Shown here piece by piece: positions 1-6,903 of a DNA stretch of 15,432 bases (positions are counted from its first letter, which is position 1; each line of letters starts with the position of its first letter). This DNA comes from CAZCWX01 sp964502465. GTDB taxonomy: Bacteria > Desulfobacterota > Binatia > Bin18. The position numbers and the translations under genes are program-made. The DNA lies in the NCBI GenBank assembly GCA_964502465.1, contig CAZCWX010000724.1, positions 1 through 15,432 of the forward strand, read 5' to 3'. The notes below the pieces were generated by a model. It was not told the origin of the DNA. It searched no databases and worked only from the letters and a program-made list of their open reading frames with translations.

Positions 1-2
1 AA

Positions 3-668
3 GCCTTCAGCCTGCCTATCCATGACAATTGGTGGCAGACCGAGACCGGTGGCATCATGATTGCCAACTATGCTGCGATGGACATTCGACCAGGCTCCAT
101 GGGACGCCCCTTACCAGGGGATGGCACAGTCGAGGAGATCACCAAACCTGGGATTGAGGGAGAACTCGCGCTTCGGCCAGGCTGGCCCTCGATGTTTCGC
201 GGCTACCTGCATGAAGAGGAACGTTACCGCAAATGTTTTGCCGGCGGCTGGTACCTCACCGGTGACCTCGCCAAGCGTGATGCCGATGGGTACTTCTGGT
301 TCGTCGGGAGGGCCGATGACGTCATCAAGTCGTCTGGTCATTTAATCGGTCCCTTCGAAGTAGAAAGCGCACTCATGGAACATCCTGCAGTCGCTGAGGT
401 TGGCGTCATCGGCAAACCCGACCCCGTAGCAGGAGAAATTGTTAAGGCGTTCGTGGCGCTCAAAACCCACTACGAACCGAGTGAAGATCTACGGCGTGAT
501 CTGCTGGGTTTTGCCCGGAAACGACTTGGCGCAGTGGTCGCGCCCAAAGAGCTTGACTTTGTGGCTAGCGTTCCGAAGACGCGGAGTGGCAAAATCATGC
601 GCCGACTGCTCAAAGCCCGCGAGCTTGGCTTATCTGAAGGCGACACCTCTACATTAGAGAGTGAATGA
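3..668 (+). CDS. Acetyl-CoA synthetase-like AMP-forming acyl-CoA ligase, C-terminal part (5' end off window)
   Basis: This is the last 221 codons of an ANL-superfamily acyl-CoA ligase; the frame is open from base 3, so the ATG at 57 is internal. These enzymes activate a carboxylate with ATP and load it onto CoA in the cytoplasm. The fragment opens with the adenylate-site motif WWQTETGG, as in acetyl-CoA synthetases. It then has GWYLTGDLAKRDADGYFWF, the hinge segment GRADDVIKSSGHLIGPFEVE, and the C-terminal PKTRSGKIMRR. The lysine of that last motif (codon 591-593) is the catalytic residue that protein acetylation often controls in this family. WWQTETG and GPFEVE favour acetate or a short-chain acid as substrate, but the pocket lies outside the window. 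The gene is 158 bp upstream of and co-oriented with the PDH operon, so both may feed the same acyl-CoA pool. It could be called acs-like; I leave the symbol empty because half the protein is missing. Confidence 0.9.
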   Translation, partial: AFSLPIHDNWWQTETGGIMIANYAAMDIRPGSMGRPLPGDGTVEEITKPGIEGELALRPGWPSMFRGYLHEEERYRKCFAGGWYLTGDLAKRDADGYFWFVGRADDVIKSSGHLIGPFEVESALMEHPAVAEVGVIGKPDPVAGEIVKAFVALKTHYEPSEDLRRDLLGFARKRLGAVVAPKELDFVASVPKTRSGKIMRRLLKARELGLSEGDTSTLESE

Positions 669-707
669 TGTGTTTTCTCTTCCATTGTGAACTCTACAAC
701 CCCCATA

Positions 708-793
708 TTCGTGCTTCGACAGGCTCAGCACGAACGGTCATTTCCTGGCGGTTCCTACACTAACCCGATCACCCTGAGCTTGTCGAAGGGTGA
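708..793. repeat. Twin palindromic hairpins (REP/BIME-like) between ligase and pdhA
   Basis: Two short hairpins lie head to head. The first has arms TTCGTGC (708-714) and GCACGAA (728-734). The second has arms TCACCCT (769-775) and AGGGTGA (787-793). Their loops carry the same core in opposite orientation: CTTCGACAGGCTCAG at 714-728 and CTGAGCTTGTCGAAG at 774-788, with one mismatch after reverse complementing. The stems differ from each other but each pairs perfectly, so the structure looks conserved. This is the layout of paired REP-type elements. I recognise the core as a repeat common in environmental genomes, though only these two copies are in the window. It may also act as a weak terminator or mRNA stabiliser. 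Confidence 0.75.
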
Positions 794-826
794 CGGCATG
801 GTACGAAACCTGAGAGAGCGCGAAGA

Positions 827-1828
827 ATGGCCCTACAAGTAAATTCCCAACAGCCTCCCCTGGAACGTCATCACTCCTTGTTCCTGCTGCGAGAGATGTT
901 ACGCATCCGTCGCTTCGAAGAGAAGTGTGCAGAGCTCTATAGTGCCGCCAAGATTCGCGGGTTCCTGCACTTATATATTGGTGAGGAGGCGGTGGCGGTT
1001 GGCGCCATGCAAACCCTTGAGCCTGATGATGCAATTGTCACGACCTATCGTGAGCACGGGCACGCTTTAGCGCGTGGTGTCTCGGCTGCATCGATCGTGG
1101 CCGAGATGTATGGCAAGCAAGAAGGCTGCAGCCGAGGCCGTGGTGGCTCCATGCACCTCTTTGATGCAGCCACGCGCTTTTACGGTGGGAATGCCATCGT
1201 TGGTGGTGGGTTGCCGCTGGCAGTGGGGTTGGCTCTCGCCGATAAGATGCAAGGACGCCAACGGGTGACCGCGTGCTTCTTCGGCGAAGGGGCAGTTGCT
1301 GAAGGGGAATTCCATGAGTGCATGAACCTGGCCGCTCTCTGGGAGCTCCCTGTGCTGTTCTGCTGCGAGAACAACCTCTATGCGATGGGGACCGCCCTCA
1401 CACGTTCTGAGTCGGAGCTCGATCTGTGTCTGAAGGCGACAAGCTACGAGATCCCCGCCTGGCCAATCGATGGCATGGACGTTGTCGCCTGTGAGGAGGC
1501 AACCCAGCGCGCGGCACTCGCTGTGCGGTCTGGTGGGGGACCGTACTTTCTGGAGTTCCGCACCTATCGCTTTCGTGCTCACTCCATGTTTGACCCCCAA
1601 CTCTATCGTAACAAACAGGAAGTTGAGGAGTGGAAAAAGCGTGACCCCATCACCACCTTTCAAGCGCGCCTGCAAGCCCAGGAGTTGCTGAGTGACGAAG
1701 ACCTCAAGTGCATTGAAGACGAGATCGCAGCAGAGGTCGCCAAAGCGATTGAATTTGCCGAAGCAGGCACCTGGGAGCCGGTCGAAGACCTCACCAAGTT
1801 TGTCTATTCCGAAAGGAAGGAATCATAA
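827..1828 (+). CDS. pdhA: Pyruvate dehydrogenase E1 component, alpha subunit
   Basis: This 333-residue protein is the alpha chain of a thiamine-diphosphate 2-oxoacid dehydrogenase. With E1 beta it decarboxylates the oxoacid and reductively acylates the lipoyl arm of E2. Visible landmarks are TTYREHGHALARG (72-84), the MH..F..GGNAIVGGGLPLAVGLA block (109-136) and the ThDP/Mg segment from FFGEGAVAEGEFHE to ENN (151-183). Near residue 250 is the RAHSMFDPQLYRNKQEVEEW loop, equivalent to the phosphorylation loop of eukaryotic E1. Length is typical of bacterial heterotetrameric E1 alpha. The motif reads GEG where GDG is canonical. The ATG at 827 has only a weak purine-rich stretch upstream. The stop overlaps the E1 beta start (TAATG), giving translational coupling. 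Sequence and partners favour pyruvate; acetoin or a branched-chain oxoacid cannot be excluded. Confidence 0.92.
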   Translation: MALQVNSQQPPLERHHSLFLLREMLRIRRFEEKCAELYSAAKIRGFLHLYIGEEAVAVGAMQTLEPDDAIVTTYREHGHALARGVSAASIVAEMYGKQEGCSRGRGGSMHLFDAATRFYGGNAIVGGGLPLAVGLALADKMQGRQRVTACFFGEGAVAEGEFHECMNLAALWELPVLFCCENNLYAMGTALTRSESELDLCLKATSYEIPAWPIDGMDVVACEEATQRAALAVRSGGGPYFLEFRTYRFRAHSMFDPQLYRNKQEVEEWKKRDPITTFQARLQAQELLSDEDLKCIEDEIAAEVAKAIEFAEAGTWEPVEDLTKFVYSERKES

Positions 1829-2826
1829 TGGCAGAGGCAAAGACTGTCCGGATCACATACCGGGAAGCGATCCGACAGGCAATCCGCGAGGCGCTCCAGC
1901 GTGACCTACGCGTATTTCTCATGGGGGAAGACGTCGGCCGCTACGGCGGCTGCTTCGCGGTGAGCAAGGGATTGTTGGAAGAGTTTGGATCAGAACGTAT
2001 CCGCGACACGCCGCTGTCAGAGTCAGCTTTCGTCGGCGCTGGCATTGGCGCGGCGCTGGGCGGGATGCGACCCATCGTGGAGATCATGACGGTCAACTTC
2101 AGCTTGTTAGCGCTCGACCAAATCGTCAACAACGCTGCGACCATCCTCCACATGTCCGGTGGCCAGTTCAATATTCCCCTAATCATTCGTATGACAACCG
2201 GCGCTGGACGACAGCTTGCAGCCCAACATTCACACAGCCTGGAAGGGTGGTACGCGCACATCCCGGGTATGAAAGTCTTGACCCCAGCCACACTGGAAGA
2301 TGCTCGTGGCATGTTGTGGACAGCCTTACAGGATCCAGATCCCGTGCTGATCTTCGAACATGGTGGGTTGTATAATATGGAAAGCGAATTGGCAGTGGAC
2401 GCTGGCGCAGTGGATATCGACAAAGCAGGGGTGCGACGACCTGGCACGGATGTGAGCCTGATTACGTATGGCGGGACGCTTGGGAAGACGTTGCAAGCCG
2501 CTGAGGAACTGGCGGGAGTGGGAATCAACGCTGAGGTCGTCGATCTTCGCATCTTACGACCGCTTGATACCGAAACCGTTCTCGATTCTGTCACTCGCAC
2601 TCACCGGGCAGTCATTGTTGACGAAGGCTGGCGGAGTGGAGGCATCTCAGCTGAGATTAGCGCACGTATCATGGAGGGGGCGTTCTACGAACTCGACGTG
2701 CCGGTGGCACGGGTGTGTAGTGCTGAGGTACCAATACCGTACGCGAAGCATCTCGAAGAGGCGGCACTCCCGCAGGTTCGAACAATTGTCGACACTGTAC
2801 GCCAGATGGTAGGTGTCCGTGGCTGA
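1828..2826 (+). CDS. pdhB: Pyruvate dehydrogenase E1 component, beta subunit
   Basis: This 332-residue transketolase-fold subunit pairs with E1 alpha and completes the ThDP active site. The N-terminal half holds MGEDVGRYGGCFAVSKGLLEEFG with the ThDP-activating Glu, DTPLSESAFVGAGIGAALGG, and the TGAGRQLAAQHSHSLEGWY stretch with the conserved HS pair. The C-terminal transketolase domain has VDLRILRPLDTETVLDSV and VDEGWRSGGISAEI. The final part, SAEVPIPYAKHLEEAALPQ, is typical of PDH-type E1 beta. The start codon overlaps the pdhA stop by one base and is preceded by GAAAGGAAGGA, a good ribosome binding site. The 3' end overlaps the E2 start by 14 bases, so all three subunits should be translated in step. 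No truncation or frameshift is seen. Confidence 0.93.
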   Translation: MAEAKTVRITYREAIRQAIREALQRDLRVFLMGEDVGRYGGCFAVSKGLLEEFGSERIRDTPLSESAFVGAGIGAALGGMRPIVEIMTVNFSLLALDQIVNNAATILHMSGGQFNIPLIIRMTTGAGRQLAAQHSHSLEGWYAHIPGMKVLTPATLEDARGMLWTALQDPDPVLIFEHGGLYNMESELAVDAGAVDIDKAGVRRPGTDVSLITYGGTLGKTLQAAEELAGVGINAEVVDLRILRPLDTETVLDSVTRTHRAVIVDEGWRSGGISAEISARIMEGAFYELDVPVARVCSAEVPIPYAKHLEEAALPQVRTIVDTVRQMVGVRG

Positions 2827-4099
2827 ATTCCGCCTGCCTTCCTTGGGTGCCGATATGGAGGCCGGCACTTTGATTCAGTGGCTCGTCAAGCCGGGCGATA
2901 TGGTCAAGCGTGGAGACATTATCGCCGTGGTGGATACGGAGAAAGCCGCGATCGAAATTGAAGTGTTCGAAGCAGGGGTCCTCCAGACCATCCTTGTGCA
3001 CGAAGGTGAAAAGGTGCCGGTGGGAACTATTCTCGCACTGATCGCGACTGATGGTGAGCTAACGCCTGCCGGTGCACCGGCTGAGGCCAAGCCAAAACCT
3101 GCAGCGCCACCGCCAGAAGCGGCTCCGGCACCACCACCGCCACCGTCTCCCCCTGTGGAGAAACCTGTACCGCCTAGAGCCCCACAGGTGCCGTCTGGCC
3201 GTTTGCGCGTTTCACCCCTCGCCATGCGAACAGCTATAGAGTTGAGGGTTGATCTCACCACGGTGAAAGGAACAGGCCCAGACGGGGCTCTCACCAAAGC
3301 TGATGTCGAGAGGGCTGCCGCAGCGCAGGCTGCTCCAGCGGTCGCACCAGCCGTGGTGCCGCCTCCAACTGTTCCACCAGTTGAAGAGGCCAAAGGAGTC
3401 TTGCCAGCCAAGCCAGCCGTCACACCAGTGGACCGTCACGCAGCGATGCGCAAAGCGATCGCTGCTGCCATGGCTCGCTCCAAGCGCGAGATCCCCCATT
3501 ACTACCTCGGGACCCATATCGATATGAGCCGGGCTCTGGCCTGGCTGCAGGCGGAGAACCTCAAGCGACCGGTAACCGAGCGGTTGCTCTCTTCGGTACT
3601 CCTCTTGAAGGCTGTGGCTGTAGCCGTGCACGAGGTCCCTGAAATGAACGGCTTTTGGGTGGACGGGACATGCAAATCCAGCGAAGCGGTCCACGTTGGA
3701 GTGGCGATCTCGTTGCGCCAAGGGGGACTCATCGCGCCGGCAATTCACGATCTCGACAAGAAAAGCCTTGACGAAATTATGGGAAACCTGCGCGACTTAG
3801 TAAAGCGGGTGCGCGCTGGTGTGTTGCGCAGCTCCGAAATCGCTGATGCCACGATCACCGTGACCAGCTTGGGTGAGCAGGGCGTCGAAACGGTCTTCGG
3901 CATCATCTACCCGCCGCAAGTTGCTCTCGTCGGTTTCGGGAAAGTGACCGAGCGACCGTGGGCAGCCCAGGGTATGATTGGTGCAAAACCGGTGATCATG
4001 GCGACACTGGCAGCCGATCACCGTGCCAGCGACGGCCATCGCGGGGGGCTCTTCCTTGCTGCGATTGACCGCTTGTTGCAGGAGCCGGAGAAGTTATGA
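2813..4099 (+). CDS. pdhC: Dihydrolipoamide acyltransferase E2 of the PDH-type complex
   Basis: This 428-residue E2 core protein carries the acyl group on a lipoyl arm and transfers it to CoA. Domains in order: one lipoyl domain (about 3-78) with the lipoylated Lys44 in VVDTEKAAIEIE; an Ala/Pro-rich flexible linker (about 82-128); a peripheral subunit-binding domain (about 131-168, RVSPLAMRTAIEL to TKADVERA); a second Ala/Pro linker; and the catalytic domain from about 205. The catalytic domain ends in ADHRASDGHRGG, with His403 and Asp407 as the expected catalytic pair. The start is GTG at 2813, inside the end of E1 beta in another frame. The stop overlaps the ACP start (ATGA). A subunit-binding domain normally recruits E1 and/or E3, yet no E3 gene lies in this cluster, so E3 must come from elsewhere. 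Annotation as acetoin dehydrogenase E2 is the main alternative. Confidence 0.93.
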   Translation: MSVAEFRLPSLGADMEAGTLIQWLVKPGDMVKRGDIIAVVDTEKAAIEIEVFEAGVLQTILVHEGEKVPVGTILALIATDGELTPAGAPAEAKPKPAAPPPEAAPAPPPPPSPPVEKPVPPRAPQVPSGRLRVSPLAMRTAIELRVDLTTVKGTGPDGALTKADVERAAAAQAAPAVAPAVVPPPTVPPVEEAKGVLPAKPAVTPVDRHAAMRKAIAAAMARSKREIPHYYLGTHIDMSRALAWLQAENLKRPVTERLLSSVLLLKAVAVAVHEVPEMNGFWVDGTCKSSEAVHVGVAISLRQGGLIAPAIHDLDKKSLDEIMGNLRDLVKRVRAGVLRSSEIADATITVTSLGEQGVETVFGIIYPPQVALVGFGKVTERPWAAQGMIGAKPVIMATLAADHRASDGHRGGLFLAAIDRLLQEPEKL

Positions 4100-4347
4100 C
4101 GGACACTGAGATCAAGGTACTCGTACTCCGGGTGCTCGGGGATATTGCGCCTGAAGCCGAATTGGACCAGATCGATCCGACGGTCGATTTGCGGGAGCAG
4201 GTGGACCTCGACTCCATGGATATCCTGAACCTCATGATCGGTATCCACGAGGCAACCGGAGTCGATATTCCCGAAGCAGATTATCCACAGATGGCCAGCC
4301 TCAATGGCTGCGTTGCGTACCTGCGCTCGCATCTGCAAGCGTGCTGA
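4096..4347 (+). CDS. Acyl carrier protein coupled to the PDH operon
   Basis: This acidic 83-residue protein has the four-helix acyl-carrier-protein pattern. The attachment site for 4'-phosphopantetheine is Ser40 in VDLDSMDILNLMIGIHE, where DSM replaces the usual DSL. Helix III is covered by GVDIPEADYPQMASLNG. The length is normal for a discrete ACP. Its ATG overlaps the E2 stop by four bases (ATGA), so it is translated with the dehydrogenase subunits, which implies a linked job. It might accept an acyl group made by the complex or by the upstream ligase and deliver it to a biosynthetic enzyme. It is not a fatty-acid-cluster acpP by context, since no fab genes are adjacent. Family assignment is firm; the acceptor role is inference. 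Confidence 0.88.
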   Translation: MTDTEIKVLVLRVLGDIAPEAELDQIDPTVDLREQVDLDSMDILNLMIGIHEATGVDIPEADYPQMASLNGCVAYLRSHLQAC

Positions 4348-4367
4348 TTCACAGGAGGAACCAATTC

Positions 4368-4436
4368 GTGCGAGTGCGTAATCGCGAGTATGCTACCCAT
4401 CTCCTGGCGGAGCGAAGAGTACATGCACCGTCGTGA
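4368..4436 (+). pseudogene. Short 5' remnant of a gene that once followed the ACP
   Basis: AGGAGG at 4353-4358 sits nine bases before a GTG at 4368, an excellent initiation signal 20 bases after the ACP stop. The frame then runs only 22 codons (VRVRNREYATHLLAERRVHAPS) to a TGA at 4434. The most likely reading is the start of a further operon gene whose body was lost when the debris downstream arrived. The peptide is too short to name a family with confidence. A genuine leader peptide is a weaker alternative. Confidence 0.35.
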
Positions 4437-4513
4437 CCGGCGTTCGGCTCGCACGTCACCACAAAAGGAATTCCGATGTGAGGCGGAGAACCATGCGGAC
4501 ATCCGCTATCCCA

Positions 4514-4706
4514 TCAGCGACGGAAGGCGAGGCGCGCCAAGGCGGCTTGGAGTTCGCCGGGTTTTAAGGGCTTGGAGACATAGTCATCCATCCCCGCCGC
4601 CAGACAGCGCTCTTTGTCCCCCTTCATCGCATAGGCCGTCATGGCGATAATCGGAAGATGCGTTGGGACGGCGTGCGCACCGGCGCGGATGGCGGCGGTG
4701 GTGGGA
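4514..4706 (-). pseudogene. Receiver-domain tail of a lost response regulator or hybrid histidine kinase
   Basis: On the minus strand the segment from TTAAIRA through THLPIIAMTAYAMKG, CLAAGMDDYVSKPLKP and ELQAALARL to the TGA at 4514-4516 is the C-terminal half of a REC domain. The conserved Thr (MTAYA) and Lys (SKPLKP) are present. The phospho-accepting Asp and the N-terminal half are absent, so it cannot work as a receiver. The retained end right after the last helix suggests the native C terminus of a hybrid kinase. An open frame continues upstream to 4789, but that extension (PMSQPGMGPYASTRGF) does not resemble REC sequence and probably comes from the join to other DNA. Confidence 0.7.
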
Positions 4707-4863
4707 ACTATGCCAGCGGGCTTGAAGCCACGGGTGCTGGCGTATGGGCCCATTCCTGGCTGTGACATCGGGATAATGGCATGGGCCATAGAGTAAGAGG
4801 GTTAGTCGAGGAGGGAGCCAAGCCCTCCTCAATGTTGATCGTGTCTCGGAAGGAGTCGAACGC

Positions 4864-5016
4864 CGCCTTGAGGAGTGTGCGGAAGCACTGCTTCGCCGCC
4901 TGCTGGTTCCGGCGGCGTTGGACCAAGATAGCGAGCACGGTGCCGTCTTGTTCGACTGCCCGCCACAGATAATACCGCTCACCCTAGATGGTGAGCGCCA
5001 GTGCGTCTTGGTCATC
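4864..5016 (-). pseudogene. IS6/IS240-like transposase fragment, degenerate
   Basis: Minus-strand translation gives DDQDALALTI, a TAG stop (4984-4986), then GERYYLWRAVEQDGTVLAIL followed by VQRRRNQQAAKQCFRTLLKA. This matches the central catalytic region of IS6-family (DDE_Tnp_IS240) transposases, whose usual reading is close to WHLDEVFLTIxGxxHYLWRAVDQDG. The internal stop, the eroded DEVFL motif and the absence of both ends show a dead fragment of about 50 codons. I could not find terminal repeats. It lies upstream, on the same strand, of the receiver-domain fragment, so the two were probably brought together by deletion or insertion events. Confidence 0.6.
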
Positions 5017-5132
5017 TCCAATTGCTATCGCTCTCAATCGGTCTGGCGCTTCGCCATCAAACGCCTTGCGGCTCTACAATTTGCCTAATGCTTATCCGTG
5101 GATGCAGGTCTTTTCAAGGAATGCCATGGCCA
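5017..5132. other. Short spacer with nothing recognised
   Basis: This stretch lies between the transposase fragment and the EthD gene. I see no gene, RNA or clear terminator. The minus-strand translation next to the transposase piece is not recognisable and may be eroded IS sequence. Confidence 0.4.
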
Positions 5133-5474
5133 TTACACGACCGGAACCTCTTCGGTGATAAAAGAAATACATTTGCTTAGCTCAACAAATTTCAACTCGT
5201 CGGGGCGAATAATTTCCAGGTAGCGGGGCTCGTGAAAGGCTTTGACCAGATCCTCCACGCTGTCGAACCATAATTCCGCGATCCCGTCATACTCGCCAGC
5301 TGCACCCAGTGGCGCTGCCCCCTGGACAAGGTGACACTGCACGTACTTTCTGACATGGCGTATGAACTCTGACACGCTTTTCACCACGGTACCATGGTGA
5401 TTCCGCCAATACGCATCAAATTCTTCCCAGGTCATTCCAGCTTTGCGTTTTGCGCAGATGATGTACTTGATCAT
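5133..5474 (-). CDS. EthD-domain protein (dimeric alpha/beta barrel)
   Basis: This 113-residue protein begins MIKYIICAKRKAGMTWEEFD and continues AYWRNHHGTVV, the opening of EthD-domain proteins. Members are small ferredoxin-like (dimeric alpha/beta barrel) proteins found beside P450s, ring-modifying enzymes and ether- or aromatic-degradation genes. EthD of the ethyl tert-butyl ether system is the namesake. The middle EYDGIAELWFDSVEDLVKAF and the C-terminal ITEEVPVV fit the family, and the length is usual. I chose the ATG at 5474 because CCTTGGGAGG lies just upstream; the longer open frame to 5807 would read through the neighbouring gene. It follows the amidohydrolase on the same strand after a 188-bp gap that holds a palindrome suited to a regulator. 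The reaction, if any, is unknown. Confidence 0.88.
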   Translation of the reverse strand: MIKYIICAKRKAGMTWEEFDAYWRNHHGTVVKSVSEFIRHVRKYVQCHLVQGAAPLGAAGEYDGIAELWFDSVEDLVKAFHEPRYLEIIRPDELKFVELSKCISFITEEVPVV

Positions 5475-5509
5475 CGTGTATCCTCCCAAGGTAAAATCGA
5501 CGGCGACTA

Positions 5510-5523
5510 CAGACGGTCGTCTG
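5510..5523. promoter_or_regulatory. Candidate TetR-type operator upstream of the EthD gene
   Basis: CAGACGGTCGTCTG is a perfect palindrome: six-base arms CAGACG and CGTCTG around a GT centre. It lies 36 bases upstream of the EthD start, where a promoter should be. Size and geometry match operators of TetR-family repressors, but other dimeric regulators are possible. No regulator gene is in the window. Confidence 0.4.
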
Positions 5524-5662
5524 AGTTTCGCTCCATCTCCAAACGATAGGGTCATAGTGGAGTACAACGCCTGAGGTTCGTCCCATTCAACTAGACCGTC
5601 CTGGTGGCGCTCTGAGCGTTGTGCTGCCGAAGACAATATCCAGGAGGCCTTGCACTCCATAG

Positions 5663-6778
5663 TTATGCGGTCAAGCCATAGAGACGGGCGGCGTTGCCTG
5701 CCACCATCTGGTAGACTTCCGTCTCCGGAATCCCCGCAAAGTCTCTGGCAATTTGCTCCTGCGAGCGTGGGAACGTTCCCTCGGTGTGCGGATAGTCGGA
5801 GCCCCACATCAGACGTTCCACGCCGATCAGCTCCCGGGTCAGCACCCCCGCCCGGTCATCTTCGAACGTTGCCCAGAACTGGCGCTTAAAGTAAAAGCTC
5901 GGCGCCTCGTCGACCTTGGGCTCCATCCAGTGGCGATGATCAGCCCACCAGTGATCCATCGACCGCAGCACCGAGGCCACCCAACCAATACCTCCCTCCA
6001 CCAGCACAAAGCGCAGCTGAGGATACCGTTGGGGGACGGCGCCCCAGATGAGATCCGCCATCCCCCGTTGCATCGCGCAAATTTTGGTATCGATAAAACT
6101 TTTGCCGACCCCCATCCGAGCCGCCTTCTTCATGAAGGGTTCGTCGGTCCCAACGTGCAGCGCCACGATCAAGCCCAGCTCCTGCACGGTCGCCCACAGT
6201 TGTGCGTATGCCGGCTCGCTATACGACCGGTTGGCGACCTCGGTGGGGATCATCACTGAGCGTAGCCCCCGCTTGGCCGCCCGCGCGGCCTCTTCGATCG
6301 CCCACTCGATCGGCCCGCGCATCGGTAACAACGCGGCCCCCAAGAGCCGGGTGGGAGCGGCCACGCAGAACTCACTCAGCCAGTCGTTATAGGCGCGGTA
6401 ACACGCGCGCACATAGGCCGGATCAGGGGCAGACGTGATGAACAGGCCGAGCCCAGGGTACAGGACTTCGGCGCGCACATGATCCAGGTCTTGGTCGGCT
6501 AAGCGCGCTTGGGGGTCCCATGCTCCGGGCCGCGTCGCCGCATGCCGATAGCCCTCGGCAGAGGTGATCTTCCCAGCGATTTTGTCATCGATGGCCACCC
6601 CTTCGAGTCCCACCGGGATCGGCTCAAACCCGTCAATCAGATAGTAGTCCCCGTTCGGGCGCGATTCGACGCGCGGGGCCCGGTCCCGAAATTGGCGGTC
6701 TAACCGGGTCGTCCACAAGTCGCTTGGCTCCACAACATGTCCGTCAGCGGAAACATAGCCCCCATTGATACTCACCAT
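5663..6778 (-). CDS. Amidohydrolase family protein (COG2159, Amidohydro_2)
   Basis: This 371-residue TIM-barrel protein resembles metal-dependent hydrolases and decarboxylases of the ACMS-decarboxylase/amidohydrolase-2 group. These act in the cytoplasm on aromatic or ring-cleavage carboxylates. Landmarks are the N-terminal SADGHVVEPSDLW (Asp12, His14, Glu17), VALHVGTDEPF (His208), FVLVEGGIGW (Glu261 region) and the C-terminal RLMWGSDYPHTEG (Asp328). The DxH variant with a following EP is common in this subgroup. The ATG at 6778 is preceded by GGAAAGGAGG at a suitable distance. Length is normal and no disruption is seen. It precedes the EthD gene on the same strand, separated by 188 bp, so they may be one transcription unit or separately controlled. 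The substrate cannot be deduced. Confidence 0.88.
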   Translation of the reverse strand: MVSINGGYVSADGHVVEPSDLWTTRLDRQFRDRAPRVESRPNGDYYLIDGFEPIPVGLEGVAIDDKIAGKITSAEGYRHAATRPGAWDPQARLADQDLDHVRAEVLYPGLGLFITSAPDPAYVRACYRAYNDWLSEFCVAAPTRLLGAALLPMRGPIEWAIEEAARAAKRGLRSVMIPTEVANRSYSEPAYAQLWATVQELGLIVALHVGTDEPFMKKAARMGVGKSFIDTKICAMQRGMADLIWGAVPQRYPQLRFVLVEGGIGWVASVLRSMDHWWADHRHWMEPKVDEAPSFYFKRQFWATFEDDRAGVLTRELIGVERLMWGSDYPHTEGTFPRSQEQIARDFAGIPETEVYQMVAGNAARLYGLTA

Positions 6779-6829
6779 AAAGCAGACCTCCTTTCCTGTC
6801 TTGAGGAACGTATGCGCGAAGGCCCTCCC

Positions 6830-6855
6830 CTCTCTCCCGTCGACAGGAGAGAGGA
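6830..6855. repeat. Perfect 9-bp stem hairpin
   Basis: CCTCTCTCC (6830-6838) pairs exactly with GGAGAGAGG (6847-6855) around the eight-base loop CGTCGACA. The flanking CCTCC and AGG extend it with a bulge. It lies between the amidohydrolase start (minus) and the ACT-domain remnant (plus), so it is not at the 3' end of an intact gene and lacks a T run. It looks like one copy of a dispersed palindromic repeat rather than a terminator. Confidence 0.6.
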
Positions 6856-6903
6856 GGAAAAGCTACCCGCGCTGTCTATTGGTTATCGTAGTGAATTTCT
6901 TGC

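Noticed and set aside
2875..3748. Long minus-strand frames opposite the E2 gene
   Set aside because: Low-complexity mirrors of the Ala/Pro-rich linker and catalytic domain with no family features.
5475..5807. Long N-terminal extension of the EthD frame
   Set aside because: It overlaps the amidohydrolase 3' end in another frame, and the good ribosome binding site lies directly before ATG 5474.
5753..6259. 168-codon plus-strand frame opposite the amidohydrolase
   Set aside because: Antisense shadow of a well-supported gene, without a ribosome binding site or recognisable motif.
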